Positions 1 through 13,054 of a stretch of 64,000 nt of DNA are shown in pieces. The notes beneath the pieces are model-generated. The model saw only the letters and a program-made list of their open reading frames with translations, had not been told where the DNA came from and ran no database searches. Where the stretch lies: NCBI RefSeq assembly GCF_000972845.2, contig NC_040016.1:9134701-9198700 (forward strand). The letters are read 5' to 3'. The translations under genes and the position numbers were made by a program. This stretch comes from Larimichthys crocea (Eukaryota > Chordata > Actinopteri > Sciaenidae). Numbering within the stretch: position 1 is the first letter of the stretch; every line of letters starts with the position of its first letter.

Positions 1-919
1 AAAAATCTGGAATTAGGGAGTTGAACAATAAAAGACACAAACTTCCACAAGTATCCTGTGGAGTTTTTGAGCATTTGTAGTATTATAAAGCAATGTTTGT
101 ATGAGTGTCTCCTGTATATCCAAACACTGGTCAATAGTTTATAGTATAGTATTCTGCTGATCTAGTCAGTTGCTGGTGGTAACATGAAACGTATCAATCT
201 GCAAAAAGGAGAGGCAAGCAAACATGTAGATAAATATACAAACATTTCAGTTCACAATTCAGAAATATTTTTTGAAAATAGATGCATTTAAAAGATTTGT
301 CAGGTCTTGAACTGCTTGTTTACTAACTTAAAATAACTTAACACCCCCTCCAAACACCTCTCCGACATCGGATTCTTCATCCGATGTCGGAGAGGTGTTC
401 AACCATTTCTCTAAGCTTCTGGAACTGATTATTTCTCTCTGACTGCCTTTTTTTCCGACTTGTTACACGAGTAGTTTTGTCATCTGACACTGACCATTTT
501 GAATGCTTTTCAGGAGAGACTGTCTGAACATGTGCACCATTATCCCCCTTTTTTAAACAATTATTATGTCTCCCAACTCTCTATGATGCCTGGCTTTTAA
601 CTCCCACTCCAGCAGTGTCTGTTCTGAACTGTGATAAACACTTTTCATTTTACAACGTGGTCAGATATCATGTCTCACGAACTAGCTGTGCTCGAGCATA
701 ACCCACACAATATGTTTTGGTGAGGAACAGTGGATGTCAACATGACTTTTTTCCAGGTAGTGTTCTTTTACTTTCAGGGCAGGGAACGCACAGATTTTTC
801 AAAATAAACTCATTTAGCAAATTTCATGTGAGACCATGCTGGTCAAGTTGGTACATAGTGTGTAAGAAAGTGCTACTTTACTGCATAATAGCATCGGACT
901 ATGTTGTAAAACACAGTAC
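1..919. other. col7a1 intron at the left edge
   Basis: This is presumably intron between NC2 and the missing Kunitz exons. I looked on the minus strand for a Kunitz-type coding stretch (Cys-rich, Phe-x-Tyr-Gly-Gly-Cys) and found none. The only distinctive element is the perfect hairpin at 353-399. Confidence 0.6.
353..399. repeat. perfect inverted repeat, 21-bp arms with 5-nt loop
   Basis: The left arm 353-373 (aacacctctccgacatcgga plus t) is the exact reverse complement of the right arm 379-399, with loop tcttc. The arms are more GC-rich than the surrounding AT-rich intron. It would fold into a stable stem in DNA or RNA on either strand. Confidence 0.9.
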
Positions 920-2938
920 CATCACTCTGGTTGGCAGAAGGAGCGAAGTAGAGGAGCTCGTCCGCAGGGTCATCGTAGGACTCGATGGAGTAGATGTGCT
1001 CATAGTCGGGGTCATTGGTGTTCACCACCACACGCAGCTCACGGCCTGAGAGAAAAGCAACGCCACACAGGTCAGAAGATCCTCCACTCCAGTGTGACAA
1101 CCTCTAAGCTTTAGATACAGGCGAGGCTCAGTCAGTTAAATAGAGCCTGTACATTTGTAATTTGTCTGGACAATCTCAAAGATAAAGCATATTTTATGTG
1201 GGACATAGATGGAGTCCTCTGTTTTCTTGATTAGAAAACCACCCAGTGTTCAGAGATCTCCAGACGCATCACCACCAAGGTCAACCTGTTTGTTAAGGAC
1301 GGACACACACACAGACAAACAAATTGAAGCCGACAGGCAGGGCGATGGACGGACACACTCACCCTCCTCACCCTTCACGGCCAGTTGTTGTTCCGGTGCA
1401 AGCCGAGCCCTGACCGAGGGCTGGGACCGAGTTTCTGGGACTGAACCTGAGAAAGCCAAACAGGTAAAGGAAAGAGGAAACAAGGGCACCGAGGGAGCAG
1501 AGACAGGATCCAGGGAGTGAGAGGGACCACATATGTGTTACACAGGAAGGAGAAAAGGGGGGGGACCAGAAAGGTAACATGATGAAAAAAAAGGACGGAC
1601 AGAACATTCTGGTAGTAAAAACCTTCAGACACATGAGCCAACAACAACCCCAAAGCACCACAAAAATCATTCCACCGTTCCAACAAACACACAAGCTAAA
1701 AGGATTTACAAAGTTTTTGCGAGACTGGTCAACACGGGGCAGTCTTCCAAAAACTGGTTGTAATCCTTTAAGGACTCAAGCCGCCTTAATAAAGACTTGT
1801 GTCACACTCGAGTCAAACATTTTTTGACTTGAGTCCAAGTCAAATCAGAGCTGATTCAACCAAAGACAGCAAACTCAAACTGTCACTGACTTGAACATCA
1901 TGAAACACACAATGACTGCTTCTTAGATAATGAGAAATAAATTAAACATGAGTGAAATGTTTGTTTTGGCCTCATTCTCAGTAACACTGCATATTTATTA
2001 ACAGCCTGCATCACCATCACTCATCTCATGCTGCTGCTTGAGTCGTGCATTGATCAACAGATTAACACATTAAAAACTTTGGAAAAGTTGATCGTCTTGA
2101 GTTTTTTTTTTCTTTTCATTCATTTACTTTGAAATATTTAATGTAGCACATTTTCAAAATACATTTAGATTAGATTTATTGGACAAAATATGTCTAGTGT
2201 AACTTTTGTGTGCATAAAATAATGGAAAATGGAAGCAAAACAAAAGTGTGTTTATATTTTAGCTGAGTATAATAACATTACGCTGGTTCAAGTTCATCAT
2301 AATGATCAACTAAATATCAAAATTAGGCACTTGAAAAGTAAACAAGAAATAATACAAAACATCTATGCACAGCAGAAGATATTTCAGACCAGTGTTAAGA
2401 TTATTAGTTGTTACTTTGTTCAAAGAAATGCCTCCAACCAGGGAACAAAACTATGTTATTTATGTCTACATGAGGTTGAATGATGATGCATTTCACTCAT
2501 TTAAACTGCACACGAATGTTAAATGAGGGCAAATGCATTGAAGCATGTTACAGATATATAATATATGAGGCTGACTGCCCTCACTACAGCAGCATATGTG
2601 GTATAGTGCACCGCTGTGACTCATGCTAAATCACAGCCCTTCTGTCCACCACTCTCTCTTCTGCTGCAGCTGAATGGCTCACTCACCTCCACACGCTGAG
2701 GATCAGGCAGATGGACAGGAAGGAAGCAGAAAGAGACAAAATAATAAAAGGTCAGTTTTAAGAAGTCATGGCTTCTTTTGTATTATATTTTCACAGAGAT
2801 TGGCTAAGGCTGTGACTGTGATTACCATCTAAAGTTTAACTGGACGATTCTGCTATAAATGAGCAATTCAAGCCTTCTGAAAGACTCACCACAGTGCTGA
2901 CTCATCTCGGAACGGACGTAGGCTCTGACTTCATCCTC
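920..2938 (-). CDS. col7a1: col7a1 NC2 domain exons (4 exons, including a 9-nt microexon)
   Basis: Exons are 2890-2938, 2687-2695, 1363-1446 and one starting at 1045 that ends at either 926 or 920. The chain continues from the helix with [16 protein letters not shown], then ACG from the microexon, [12 protein letters not shown] in the 84-nt exon, and an acidic, Tyr-rich last exon ([17 protein letters not shown]). That last exon resembles the Asp/Glu/Tyr-rich stretch before the Kunitz domain of mammalian COL7A1. NC2 joins two procollagen VII molecules into antiparallel dimers and is then removed by BMP1-type proteases (family knowledge). Frame is kept through phases 0, 1, 1 and 1. The last donor is ambiguous: gtgatg after 926 or gtactg after 920. 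Confidence 0.85.
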
Positions 2939-5900
2939 CTGGATTCAAAATAAAGAGAGAAAGAGCAAAACACACTTTGAAAGCAGCACTAATATCAACT
3001 CTGCTTGAGTGTGTGTGTGCTGTTTGGTTTCAGCGTCTTCAGATCGAGCACTGACCGTCATGCCTGGCTCTCCTCTGTCTCCCTTGGCTCCATCTGGCCC
3101 GAGCTCTCCCTGCAACATGGACAGGTCTTAGGACACACACGACCCACAGAGAGGCTTGCAGCACATTAATTCATTAAACGCAAACCAGGTGCAGCACTTG
3201 AACTGAATGCAAAGTCAAAGTGAAAGGTTAAATCATAAATTGTGACTTATAGAGACACATAAAAAGATTTTATGTATTGTATGAAGCATGGTTCTCAATC
3301 TTGATGGGATCCCTAACAAAAAATTGGTATTATTAAAGTTTAGAAATCGATGGAAATAATATATGACTGTCACTTTAAATTACCATTTTTTGGTCCTTAC
3401 AAATTTAACTGGCAAAGTGATGAAGGTTCTCACTGAGGGATAAAATAAGAGAATATAATCTTCTTGAAAAATGTTGTAAATTTGGCAAACGTTTTAACAC
3501 TGAGGCTCAACAAGTGATTCTGTGCTATGTGATTGTGAATATTTTCAGATATTTTTGATCAGGGTCCCAAGATTTTCCCTGACTTTTTTTTTTAAGATGG
3601 CTGTCAGGTGGTGAAACAACACTAACCTGCTCTCCTCGTTCCCCTGGGATACCTGGGATACCACGTGGACCCACTGTGGCAGGACCGGCTGGACCTCTCT
3701 CCCCCTGGCACAGAGGCAAAACAACATTGCATTATAAAACATGTCTGCAACAAAAAGAAAAACAACCTCTGTTTATGTCACCTCTGGACAGGTGCTATTT
3801 GTCTGCATAGGTTCAGTGAAAACAAAGTTTATGTTACACTATATTGTTTTTTTTTTACTTTTTTCTGTATCCTAAAGTCATTTTCACGACATCAAGGCTG
3901 AAGATTATACAGCTTTCATACTTTCATAATCTAGTTCTGTTACATGTGCTCTTGTATTTACATTGAGACTGCGGCACACAGATGTTATATCTGCATGAAT
4001 TAATAAATACATGCGCACACAATATGCTGTAAGTCTCACAGTTCCGCTTATATCTTGTATATCAAGTCATTACAGGTTTAAAGTCTTTGTGCTTTTTCTG
4101 TTCTATTAGCAGATCACATGCTCAGCATTTCTTTCAGGCTGCACCATTGCAAAATGTTTGTTTACGGGAAGAAAAAAAAAATGGAACTAGGTTCTCAGAC
4201 TGAATAAAAGGTGCATCCATCAGATAGACAGATATGGCTGCTCTCCTGTCACCGGCTTTCTTCTTTTCGTTTACGCGATGACGCTGCAGACAAGCCAGTC
4301 AAAAGCACGACCCATCAAACTCTCAATTACCATAAAGCAATGCACAGCAATCAAACAAAACTACCAGTCGTGTGAAGAAGACAGAGCGGAACAAATTAAG
4401 GAGGAATACAAGAACTCTGCATTCTTTTTATATCACTCTTTTATGTCGTACTTTTATTGTCAAAACTGTCAAAAACAAAAGGTTTATTTTTGGTTCCACT
4501 CAGGCACCTCTGACTGCTGACATTTTCTGCTCTGTGATGTAACTGGTTTCATGTAATGTACCAAACTTTTCTTTGCTAAACCAACCTCCGATCTGTGCAC
4601 AGCCATAACTGATGGTGCACACACATCATTTTATATCTCGTCTTCTCTTTGAACAGACTTCTGCCCTCACAGATAACAACCAGCGTATAGAATTACACCA
4701 TGAAGGGTGTCACCTTCTGTCCCTGGAGACCCTCGGGGCCTTTAGCACCAGCTGGTCCCTGAGTGCCAGTCAGGCCCGGGACTCCATCCACCCCTCTTGG
4801 TCCAGGAGGACCAGGTACCCCAGGCGGACCCTAAATGAAGAATAGAGACAGTTAGTTATGCATCTCAGGTAGTTGTGAGCAATGTTGTGCTGCTGATAGT
4901 ACATACATAATACAGTGATCAGGACAACATGAAGAAGTTGAAGTTAGAAACTCACCCTTTCGCCTTTCTCTCCCTGAGCCCCTTTGGGCCCTGCAAGCCC
5001 GTCAAAACCACGGTCTCCCTACATAGACAAAGGAAATGGGTTATATTTTAAATTTGGACATAGTTTTTGTACGAAGAAAAGTTATACAACACATACCTTG
5101 GGGCCAACTAGCCCCTCTTTTCCTGGTGTGCCGGGAGCCCCAGACGGTCCGAGTTCCCCCTGGAAAGCACAGAAAAGCATGTCTGTAGGAGTATGATCTT
5201 AAAGTAGCATACAATACACAAGAGGATGCCTGTTTTTCTACCACAGATATGAGTCATACCTGTTCACCTTTTCTTCCTGGTAGGCCAGATCGTCCATGAA
5301 TACCACCATCTCCCTGAAGACCAAGTACATCACATACTGTACACTTCTATTTCTTCATTATTTGGACAGAATAAAAAACCCTGTGTGTCAAAATCCGAGT
5401 GGCTTTGACATTTTATCTACGCAGTTTCTTCATTCATGATTTTTCTTCTTTCCTCCCTCCTACCGAATAATATTTTGTCTGTCTTTTTCAATCCCACCTT
5501 TTCTCCTTTGGGTCCATCGCCTCCACAAGCCCCCTTTGGTCCTCGGTCGCCCTGTAAACACATAACTTCATCATTGACAAAGGCACATTAAGAGGCTTAT
5601 GAGTCACAAAAGGACAAAATGGACCAGACCAGACAGACTGAGAGCCCATCTTTACACAGACAGTCCTCTCACCTTCCCCTCAGGCTGAATCACTGTGCAT
5701 GGGCACTTACTGCGTACACACAGTGTACATGAATCACCTTGTGTAGCAAATTCCAAACAACAACGGATATGACGCAGAGCCGAACGCTATAATTTTTTTC
5801 TGATAATGGGTTTTCAGACAGCAGTGACAAGTAAAAGCAAGATAAGTGGCATCACAGCTGTAGCACTCTGAGAACTCAAACTGAAGTTGTCTGGTCCAGC

Positions 5901-8900
5901 CACACTGAATCAATGTGCATGGCACACTAGTATTATCTTTAATGGTAAATACGAAGCTCCGGCCAGTAGACAGTAGCTTACGCATATTTCACATACTCAG
6001 CTTAACATAAATACTGGAATCAGGGGGAACGGCTCGCCTGCTGCTGTCCGAAACTCACTCATTACATGTTGTGTGTTTAATCCGTACAAAAACATCACTT
6101 TGCTGTTTTGTGAGGATTATTGTGGCAGACTATTTTTCTTGGCCAGGACCAGTTGCCAGGCAACCAGTGGAGTGTTCAGGAACTTAGTGGTCCGGGCCAA
6201 GAAACAGAACTGGCACATGACCCGTTTTATTTTTATTTTATTGATTCTTATACTTTTGTATTAGGTAAATAAATTAGTGATTTTCAAGCTAAGCTATGGT
6301 AAGCTGCTGGCTTCAGACGTGAGAGCAGAATCGACCTTCTTATCTAACCGAGCAAAATACGCAAATAAGCCTATTTTCTCAAAGTGTCGCACTAGTCCTT
6401 TAAAGCTTTATAGCGTTTGCGGCGACGTCTCATCCAGCTGAGCTATTTTAAACTCTGCATCTTTTGAAGATGTCTGTGATTGCTTCTGATGTTGTCTCTA
6501 GGTATGTGCTTACGTGTGACTGTGTTTGTTGTGTGTCTGTTTCTTCATGCTGTACTCGAGGATTATTATGTCAACGATTACCCTACCTTAAATATAATAT
6601 TATAATATAATATAGCCAACCAGTCTGCCATGTCTGTTTCATTATACACAGTATGTAGTGAACAAGGAATTTGAAGGAATCCATTTTTTTTTTTGGACAA
6701 AATGGAAGTTATTATGAGAGAGAAACAAGAAATGCTGTCTTTACTAGTTTGAGGACTGATAGGTAGCTTGGTCATGTTATAAAAATTAAGATTATACTGG
6801 GGTGCAGATGTCTTAACTCATACAGATAGTGTGTGTCTGTCCTGTTCTTTGTACGTCTCGCATACCTCCCTTAGTTGGCCTCTGATTTACTGAGGCTGGT
6901 AGGGAGGGACAATTATAAATTAGTGGTATAAGGACAGGAGAGACAGGCTAGGGGAGTACCATGTGGATATAAAATATAGTGCTCATTTCTGAGTAGTAAA
7001 CCAACTAAAGGAATGTTATGACGTTATCTGTATCAGTGGGGAGGTGTCAGAGACAGCCCATTTTTGAACAATGTATAAAAACCTATTGATAGTGCTCCTC
7101 AGAGAGCCTTTTCTCTGTAACCCTGTTTGTGTGTTGCACTGTTAAACGCTCCTTCTTGTACAAGAATATTAAATTCAACTTAAACAAAAACTTTGATACT
7201 TTAAATCCAGTCCTCTTTATTTAAGGGTTCTTCTTAAAAATTCTCGTAACATTTTGGCGCCCAACGTTGGGCCCCAATATCTGTTCTCCTCTGGAAGCAA
7301 CGGCACTGGAAAAACCCTGCAGGTATATTGACTAAAAAAACGCCACGAGGTTCTTAAGACCCCGTTTTGGCGTAGGCCAGGACCAGCTGAGAGAGGAAAC
7401 AGTGACGGGGTCAACCACACAAAAAGGGTTCTTCTTAAAAATTCTCGTAACAAGTCACATGTTGCAATGAGAAAGAAAGGACGACTGTATACTGCAACAC
7501 TGGTATGTTCTGTACCACAGAAATGTGTTTTTGCAGAACATTATGACGTCAAGTTGACCACTGATCTTTGGATATCACTTCACTCTTGTCTCTTGTTTGA
7601 CATTTGTGTCGAACTATATCATTCAGTTATGGCCAAAAACGACCCCGTTTTGAGGTCACTTGACCTTGAGTCCAAGAAAATGATGAATGTATGGATGGAT
7701 GGAGAAACACGCCAAAGACATAAAAATGGAAATTAAGTTTAGCAGGCTGAGCAATACGCCCATTTTCAGGTACAAATCATCATTATCTGCATGGATATTT
7801 TTCACACAATTTGTATTAATCCTCTGCAGTCATATCAATTTTATGCTATTACTGACTTATGACCATCATCACTGACCTCTTTCAAGGTTGAAACCACACA
7901 AAATAAACACTGTCTTATGTGCAAACATGCATAGAAACACTGAAAATACCTTGATTCCTCTCATTCCTACAATACCAAGCTCTCCCTTGTCCCCTTTGCG
8001 CCCTTGCAGCCCGTCGTTTCCTGATAAACCCTGGAAGACAACACAGAAATCATCACTCATTCTGTCCCCTGGACAGAGAAAATCACGCATAAATAATCTG
8101 TTTCTGGATGAAAGCAGAAATTACAGACCGATTCACCAGGAACTCCAGGCTGGCCGGCTTCTCCCTGCCGAGAGAAGATAGAATTACAGTAATTACAGCA
8201 GTAGGATCATTACCTGTACTGATGACTGCGTTGCTACTAATTATGATACTGATTCAATTACAATGATCACCCATGCTCAGGGTCACTTGCCTTCTGCCCA
8301 CCCGGACCACGAGCACCCGGGAATCCAGTGGACCCTCTTTCTCCTGGCTCTCCCCTCAGACCCTGATGTCAAACACACAGAAAAATACTTATTGATAATC
8401 TGTAATATCAATATCTTAACGTGACATCTTATCTCTGGTTTTGGTTACTACGATAACAGGATATTCTTTAAATGTCACCATGAAGTGATTAATATTCCTG
8501 ATCTTGTTTCGCTGTTAAATAACTAATCAATGCCTCAGCCTTGAATAATATGCCATTCAAACCTAATTTAGATTAAATATAGTAAAAACAAACAAATAAA
8601 CAACAATTTTTTTTGTTTTTATTTATTTATTTATTTCCCCATGTTTTAAAGATTATTATTTTTTGGCTTTTTCAAGCTTTATTTTGATAGATAAATCTGA
8701 AGAGTGACAGGAATGCATGGAGAGAGATGTGGGGAATAAATGTGGGAAAGAGCCACAGGTCGGATTCGATTCAGTCAATTCATTGACAACAACTTTGATA
8801 ATTGATAAGATTAGCTGATTTCTTGGCTTTCTCTGCTTCTTTTTGGTGAATATAGAATATCTTTTCTTTGTTGGATAAAATAAAAAATGTCAAGATTTCA

Positions 8901-11900
8901 CCTTGCGATTTTGGAAATTCAGGCGAACACTTTTTACTGTTTTCTGCCATTTTCATTAGTTATTACTTAGAAAATTAATTAAGTAGCAACCCTAAAACTA
9001 TCACACCTGTTCTGGCAAGAATAAACAAATGTACCTGCTCTCCTGTAGGCCCTTCTTGACCCTTCACCCCTTTTTCTCCTTGCACACCTTTTGGTCCTCT
9101 GTCACCCTAAAATGAAACAAAACCAAATATACAATATAAGAACAGAACAAAATTGGATATTTTCAATATTCAAAATTTTAACCCATCCAGGTGTTCACTG
9201 ACTGTTTCTCCTTTGTTGCCCTTTTCTCCAGCAGGTCCTCCCACCAGCACAGTGTCCCCCTGTGAGTAATAGTACAGCTGTAAACATCTGGTGTCACCCC
9301 AAAGTCAAAACATCGACACACAATGTTTCATCCTGTTACCTTTTCTTAAGCTGTGCCACTCAAAAAATATCGCAGCTCATTAAACATTGTGTGTATTCAT
9401 ATATTCCTTCTGCTGTCTGCAGAGGAAATCTCATGAAAGAGCTATTTCAAAACAGCCACTGCTGACACAGATACGCCTCAGTTTCCCTTTTCTCCATTTC
9501 TGTGTCAGTTCCATTTGCAAATATAAACAAATACACAAGCAGAGGAGCTTATTAGATATTAAAATGCACACACCTTCTCTCCTTTGTCACCTTGCAGCCC
9601 GATGTCTCCCTGAAAAAAAGATTGAGAGCAAAACATTTCATTCAGGCGTGTCAATATAATTCACTACTTTACGCGAGCTGAACGCTCAGGGGATGCAGCC
9701 CGCATGATGACACAAATAGAAAAGGGACTGGTCATATTCACCTTCTCTCCCCGAGCACCACGAATCCCTGCGGGACCCTGATGGACACACAAAGACATAT
9801 GCCATCCCCCATTATATACTGTACAGCTCCACAGTGAGCACAGATTGATTAGATTTCTGCTGCTCTACAATGATGGGCATTGTGACACTGTGAGGGAGGA
9901 CAAGGCCTATAGAAAAAATGTTTTACAACCTAAGAATACATTGTGTCCTTGTGAAGAACAGCACTTTTATAATAACAAAGATTTAGGCTTGTATTTCTTC
10001 CTTTATGCCTCTCTGGAGACTTCCTCCTGGTGATTTACCCATTTTCGAAAAACAGAAAGATTTAATGAGAATAAAAAAGGAAATATTCAATATTTTACCG
10101 GTGACCCTCTCTCCCCATCCAAGCCAGCACGACCCTCCTCTCCCTAAAACATGACAGACAAACCAGTGTTAGTTTCATCATCCAGAGGCAAATTCAGATC
10201 ACATCACATCTTCAATGATACAGTGATGTAACCGATGTCTTACTCTGGGCCCTGAATCTCCTCTCTCTCCTCTGGGACCGGGTACTCCAACGCCAACTTC
10301 CCCCTGGCAACAGAAAAATATGTACGCCTTTTAAAGCTGATCATTAACATTTAAACAGGTAGATGAAAATATGTGTTGGCTTTGATAGTCACCTTGTCCC
10401 CTTTGACACCGTTGGTACCAGGAGTGCCCTACAAAACAATCAAATCATAAATTACAAGTGTCTTCTGAGCTGAACCCAACTGCTAATCACGATGTAATAA
10501 AAACTAAACTCACTGCCAGTCCAGGAGGTCCAGAAGGACCAGGAGGTCCAACATTTCCTGCACGGCCTGCAAAGCCCTGAAGTCCCTGAAAATGAGACCT
10601 CAATAATTGAAAATCATAGCACAGAGATTAAGACTGAAAGCGCACAATACTGTGTAATCAGCAGCTCCACCAACCCTCTCCCCTTGTGGTCCAGGAGGGC
10701 CAGGTTGTCCAATTTCTCCTCTCAGACCAGGCGGCCCAGTGTCACCTGACTTCCCCAGTGGCCCTGGAGGACCAGGTGTACCAGGAAGTCCTGGATCTCC
10801 CTGAAATCAAGTCACAGTTAGATCCTGACCTGTGGCACGTCTGATAAAACCACATCTGATTCACTGGACACCACGTGCTGCTACTCACCTTCAAACCTAG
10901 AGGCCCAACCCGACCAGGGGGACCTGCCAGTCCTATGCCTTTCTCGCCCTGAAACACACATTTTGCCACAAATGTTACATGGATCGTGTTGATTTCAAGC
11001 AAATATATAAAACATATGAAAAGCTCACCTTATCTCCTTTTGGCCCAGGAGGACCCTGTGCCCCCTGCATGAAAAACAAACACGGGGATGTGAAAAAAAC
11101 AAAGTTTTATTGAAATGTTGATGAAATGTTGAAGTATATTAATAACAAAGTGCTGTTTCAGTTTGTTTAAAAAGTGTGACAAACTTTTGAAATTCATTAT
11201 TATGCCGGTGAAGACACATTCCATCAGTACTGGTGTGTACTATCAGCAGCTCGGCTGTTATTCCAGTTAACACGCCTCGTTAACCTCAAGGACGACAAAT
11301 AATCAAAACCTCGAGCATCAGAGAAGATTACAGTTGACACTTTTAGATAGGAGGTCTAGAGACTGTAATCACACTGTGATAGAAAGATGGCTGATTAAAG
11401 CAAGATTAAATAATTGGGCTGGCTTTGGAGTGAAAGACCTTGACAAAAAGAAGACTAGTTTAAAATTTCCATCATTAAATATAGAGAGTACATTTGTTGC
11501 ACTTTTTTTGTGATTTCTGGATAACAGAAATGTCAGGCCACTAAAACATGACTTCAAGTATGATGAGTAAAACATTTGGAGTCCTCTGAGCATGCTAAAT
11601 ATATTATATGACACATCCATCGATCCATTTCCTGTAACCACTTATCCTTATCAGGGTCATGGGGCACTGGAGCCTATCCACTGAGTGAGAGCCAGGGGAC
11701 ACCGTGGATAAGTCACCAGATTATCACAGGGACAACCATTCATGCTCACAATCTATATTAAACTATAACAAATATTATATACAATTTATATATAGCTATA
11801 TAGATCAAATGCATGATACTTTTGATATAGAAAAGCTGGATGTTAAATTAGAGTTGTTACATACCTACAGTCCATCATTACGGTAATGATAAGCAACCCA

Positions 11901-13011
11901 ACATGTTAACAGCATATTGAACTCACAAGGATGTGAATGAAAACTATCAGGAGTAAAAAGAAAATGAAACTAGGTACTTCAACAAAAGAACTCACTGGCT
12001 CAATAAATTATAGTTCCCATATGTGCAAAGCGAAGCAAACTTCAGGAGCAATTCAATTTAAAACAGATATAATCATCAAGCTCAACGCTTTAGGCACAAT
12101 TAAAATGTACAAATATCAATTATATGCTAATTACTCGACTTAAAACCCTTTAAAAAAACATAAATAGGTTTTAACATGTGACACGTGATTTAGAAAACAA
12201 ACACCACAATCTAAATCCAGACGGGCTGATTACTCACGTCTTCTCCAGGCTCTCCAGGTTCACCACCTACTCCCTAGTATGACAACAGATAACATGTTGT
12301 CACCTTGTTGTGATGTTAACATGAGGTATATGTGTTGTTCTGCAGCGTGATGGTAACTCACTCTTTCTCCTTTGATGCCAGCAGCACCTTTGTCTCCCCT
12401 GGTACCCTGACAGACAGCAGGTATCATAAAGTTTTAATGAAAAAGCACATTTTCACGCCGACAGTGAGCGTTCACTGCTAATGGTTGGTCAGACTTACCT
12501 TTTCTCCAGACAGACCTCTCTCTCCAGGTGTGCCTGGCAGTGTTTGACCCGGAAGACCCTGCATCAATCACAGGGAGACAGTGATGTCAGGTGCTGCCAG
12601 CTGCTCTGTTCTGCTTCATCATATAATTCTTTAGTCTTTCATTTCCAGCTTGAGCTGTGTTTTGTATGTTTGTTTTCTATGCGTCTGTATGGTGCAGTTA
12701 GCTGATTTCTGCCTTTTTCATATGAAGTTTTATGTGTTTCCATGTATTTACTGTTTTCTTATTCTATTTTTTCATCTAGTGCACATTGGACCAACGTGAA
12801 TAGAACATTATCATTAGTAGTAGTACTGACTGAACGGGGCAGCTGTGGCTCGGAGGCAGAGTGGGTCGTCCACTAATCAGAAGATGAGCGGTTCAATCCC
12901 CTCCCCTCGAAGTATCCTTGGGTAAGAACCCCAAATTGCTCCATCGGCGTGTGAATGTAAATGACGTACGTACTGTAAAGCGCTTTTAGCGTTCAGAAGA
13001 CTAGAAAGGCG

Positions 13012-13054
<43 letters not shown>

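Noticed and set aside
1801..1850. Inverted repeat actcgagtcaaa / tttgacttgagt
   Set aside because: Short arms with a mismatch in a compositionally simple area; weak beside the perfect hairpins.
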